The notes beneath the pieces were generated by a model that searched no databases, was not told the origin of the DNA, and saw only the letters and a list, made by a program, of their open reading frames with translations. Position numbers and translations under genes: made by a program. Shown piece by piece: positions 5,912 to 6,253 of a DNA stretch of 6,253 nt (its first letter is position 1; each line of letters begins with the position of its first letter). Origin of the DNA: Nitrosomonadales bacterium (GTDB lineage: Bacteria > Pseudomonadota > Gammaproteobacteria > Burkholderiales > SG8-41); assembly GCA_009885185.1 (NCBI GenBank), contig VFLF01000284.1:1-6253 (forward strand), written 5' to 3'.

Positions 5912-6253
5912 CTACTGCGTAAGCCCATAGACATAGGCCGTCAGCAGGTGAATTTTGCCCTCGTCGAGAAACCCCTTGTGCGCCGGCATGGCGCCACTGC
6001 GACCCAAGACGATGCTTTCAAGGATCGCCGTATTCGTCCCGCCATGCAGCCAGATATCATCGATCAGATTCGGCGCGCCGAGCTGCGGATTTCCCGTGCC
6101 TTTGGCGGTGTGGCAGGCCGCGCAAACCGTGTCAAAGTTTTCCTTGCCGCGCGACGCGCGTATGCCGTCGAATGCGCGCCCGCTCAGACGAAACACATAA
6201 TGCATCACGTCGCGTGCCCCCTCCTCGCCCCCCAGCGCCGCGCCCATGGGCGG
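5912..6253 (-). CDS. ccoP: cbb3 cytochrome oxidase dihaem subunit CcoP, C-terminal part
   Basis: These are the last 113 residues of CcoP, the membrane-anchored dihaem cytochrome c that passes electrons to the CcoN/CcoO core of the cbb3 oxidase. The frame stays open to the right edge, so an ATG at 6247 is internal: the family has the run PPMGAALGGEEG just before the second haem domain. CAACH (bases 6124-6110) is the haem-attachment motif, and the Met in GAMPAH further on is the likely distal ligand. LGAPNL and WLHGG are also typical of the domain. The membrane anchor and first haem domain lie outside the window. The gene leads into ccoG after 27 bases, as in standard ccoNOQP-ccoGH clusters. 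Confidence 0.95.
   Translation of the reverse strand, partial: PPMGAALGGEEGARDVMHYVFRLSGRAFDGIRASRGKENFDTVCAACHTAKGTGNPQLGAPNLIDDIWLHGGTNTAILESIVLGRSGAMPAHKGFLDEGKIHLLTAYVYGLTQ

Overview
The window looks like part of a chromosome from a GC-rich, facultatively anaerobic proteobacterium. A betaproteobacterium is my best guess, inferred from gene order and protein style and not tested by any search. The genes serve respiration at low oxygen and nitrate uptake. All the genes fit one physiological theme, and I see no mobile element, CRISPR array, tRNA or rRNA.

Right part, read right to left on the minus strand: the C-terminal end of ccoP (a c-type haem subunit of cbb3 cytochrome oxidase, cut by the window edge), then ccoG (polyferredoxin-like assembly protein), ccoH/fixH (membrane assembly protein) and a 77-residue two-helix membrane protein of unknown function. 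Gaps here are only 10-27 bases, so this is the tail of a cco operon. ccoI (copper ATPase) and ccoS, which often sit next to ccoH, are not between these genes; they may lie outside the window.

Middle, also minus strand: hemN (oxygen-independent coproporphyrinogen III dehydrogenase) has its own upstream FNR/ANR-type box. It is followed after 43 bases by a TauE/SafE-type membrane protein with an HCxxMC motif. HemN supplies haem when oxygen is too low for HemF, which suits an operon that builds a haem-rich oxidase.

Left part: a small plus-strand gene for a PII-like protein (99 residues) and a minus-strand narK (nitrate/nitrite MFS transporter, 282 N-terminal residues, cut by the left edge) diverge from a 212-base intergenic region. 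That region holds two FNR/ANR boxes, one per gene. Each is followed after exactly 21 bases by a plausible -10 element.

Taken together, an FNR/ANR-family oxygen sensor probably switches on hemN, narK and the PII-like gene under oxygen limitation. The most interesting element is the PII-like protein paired with a nitrate transporter. It lacks the classical PII signature residues, and I propose that it modulates NarK or reports an energy or nitrogen signal to it.
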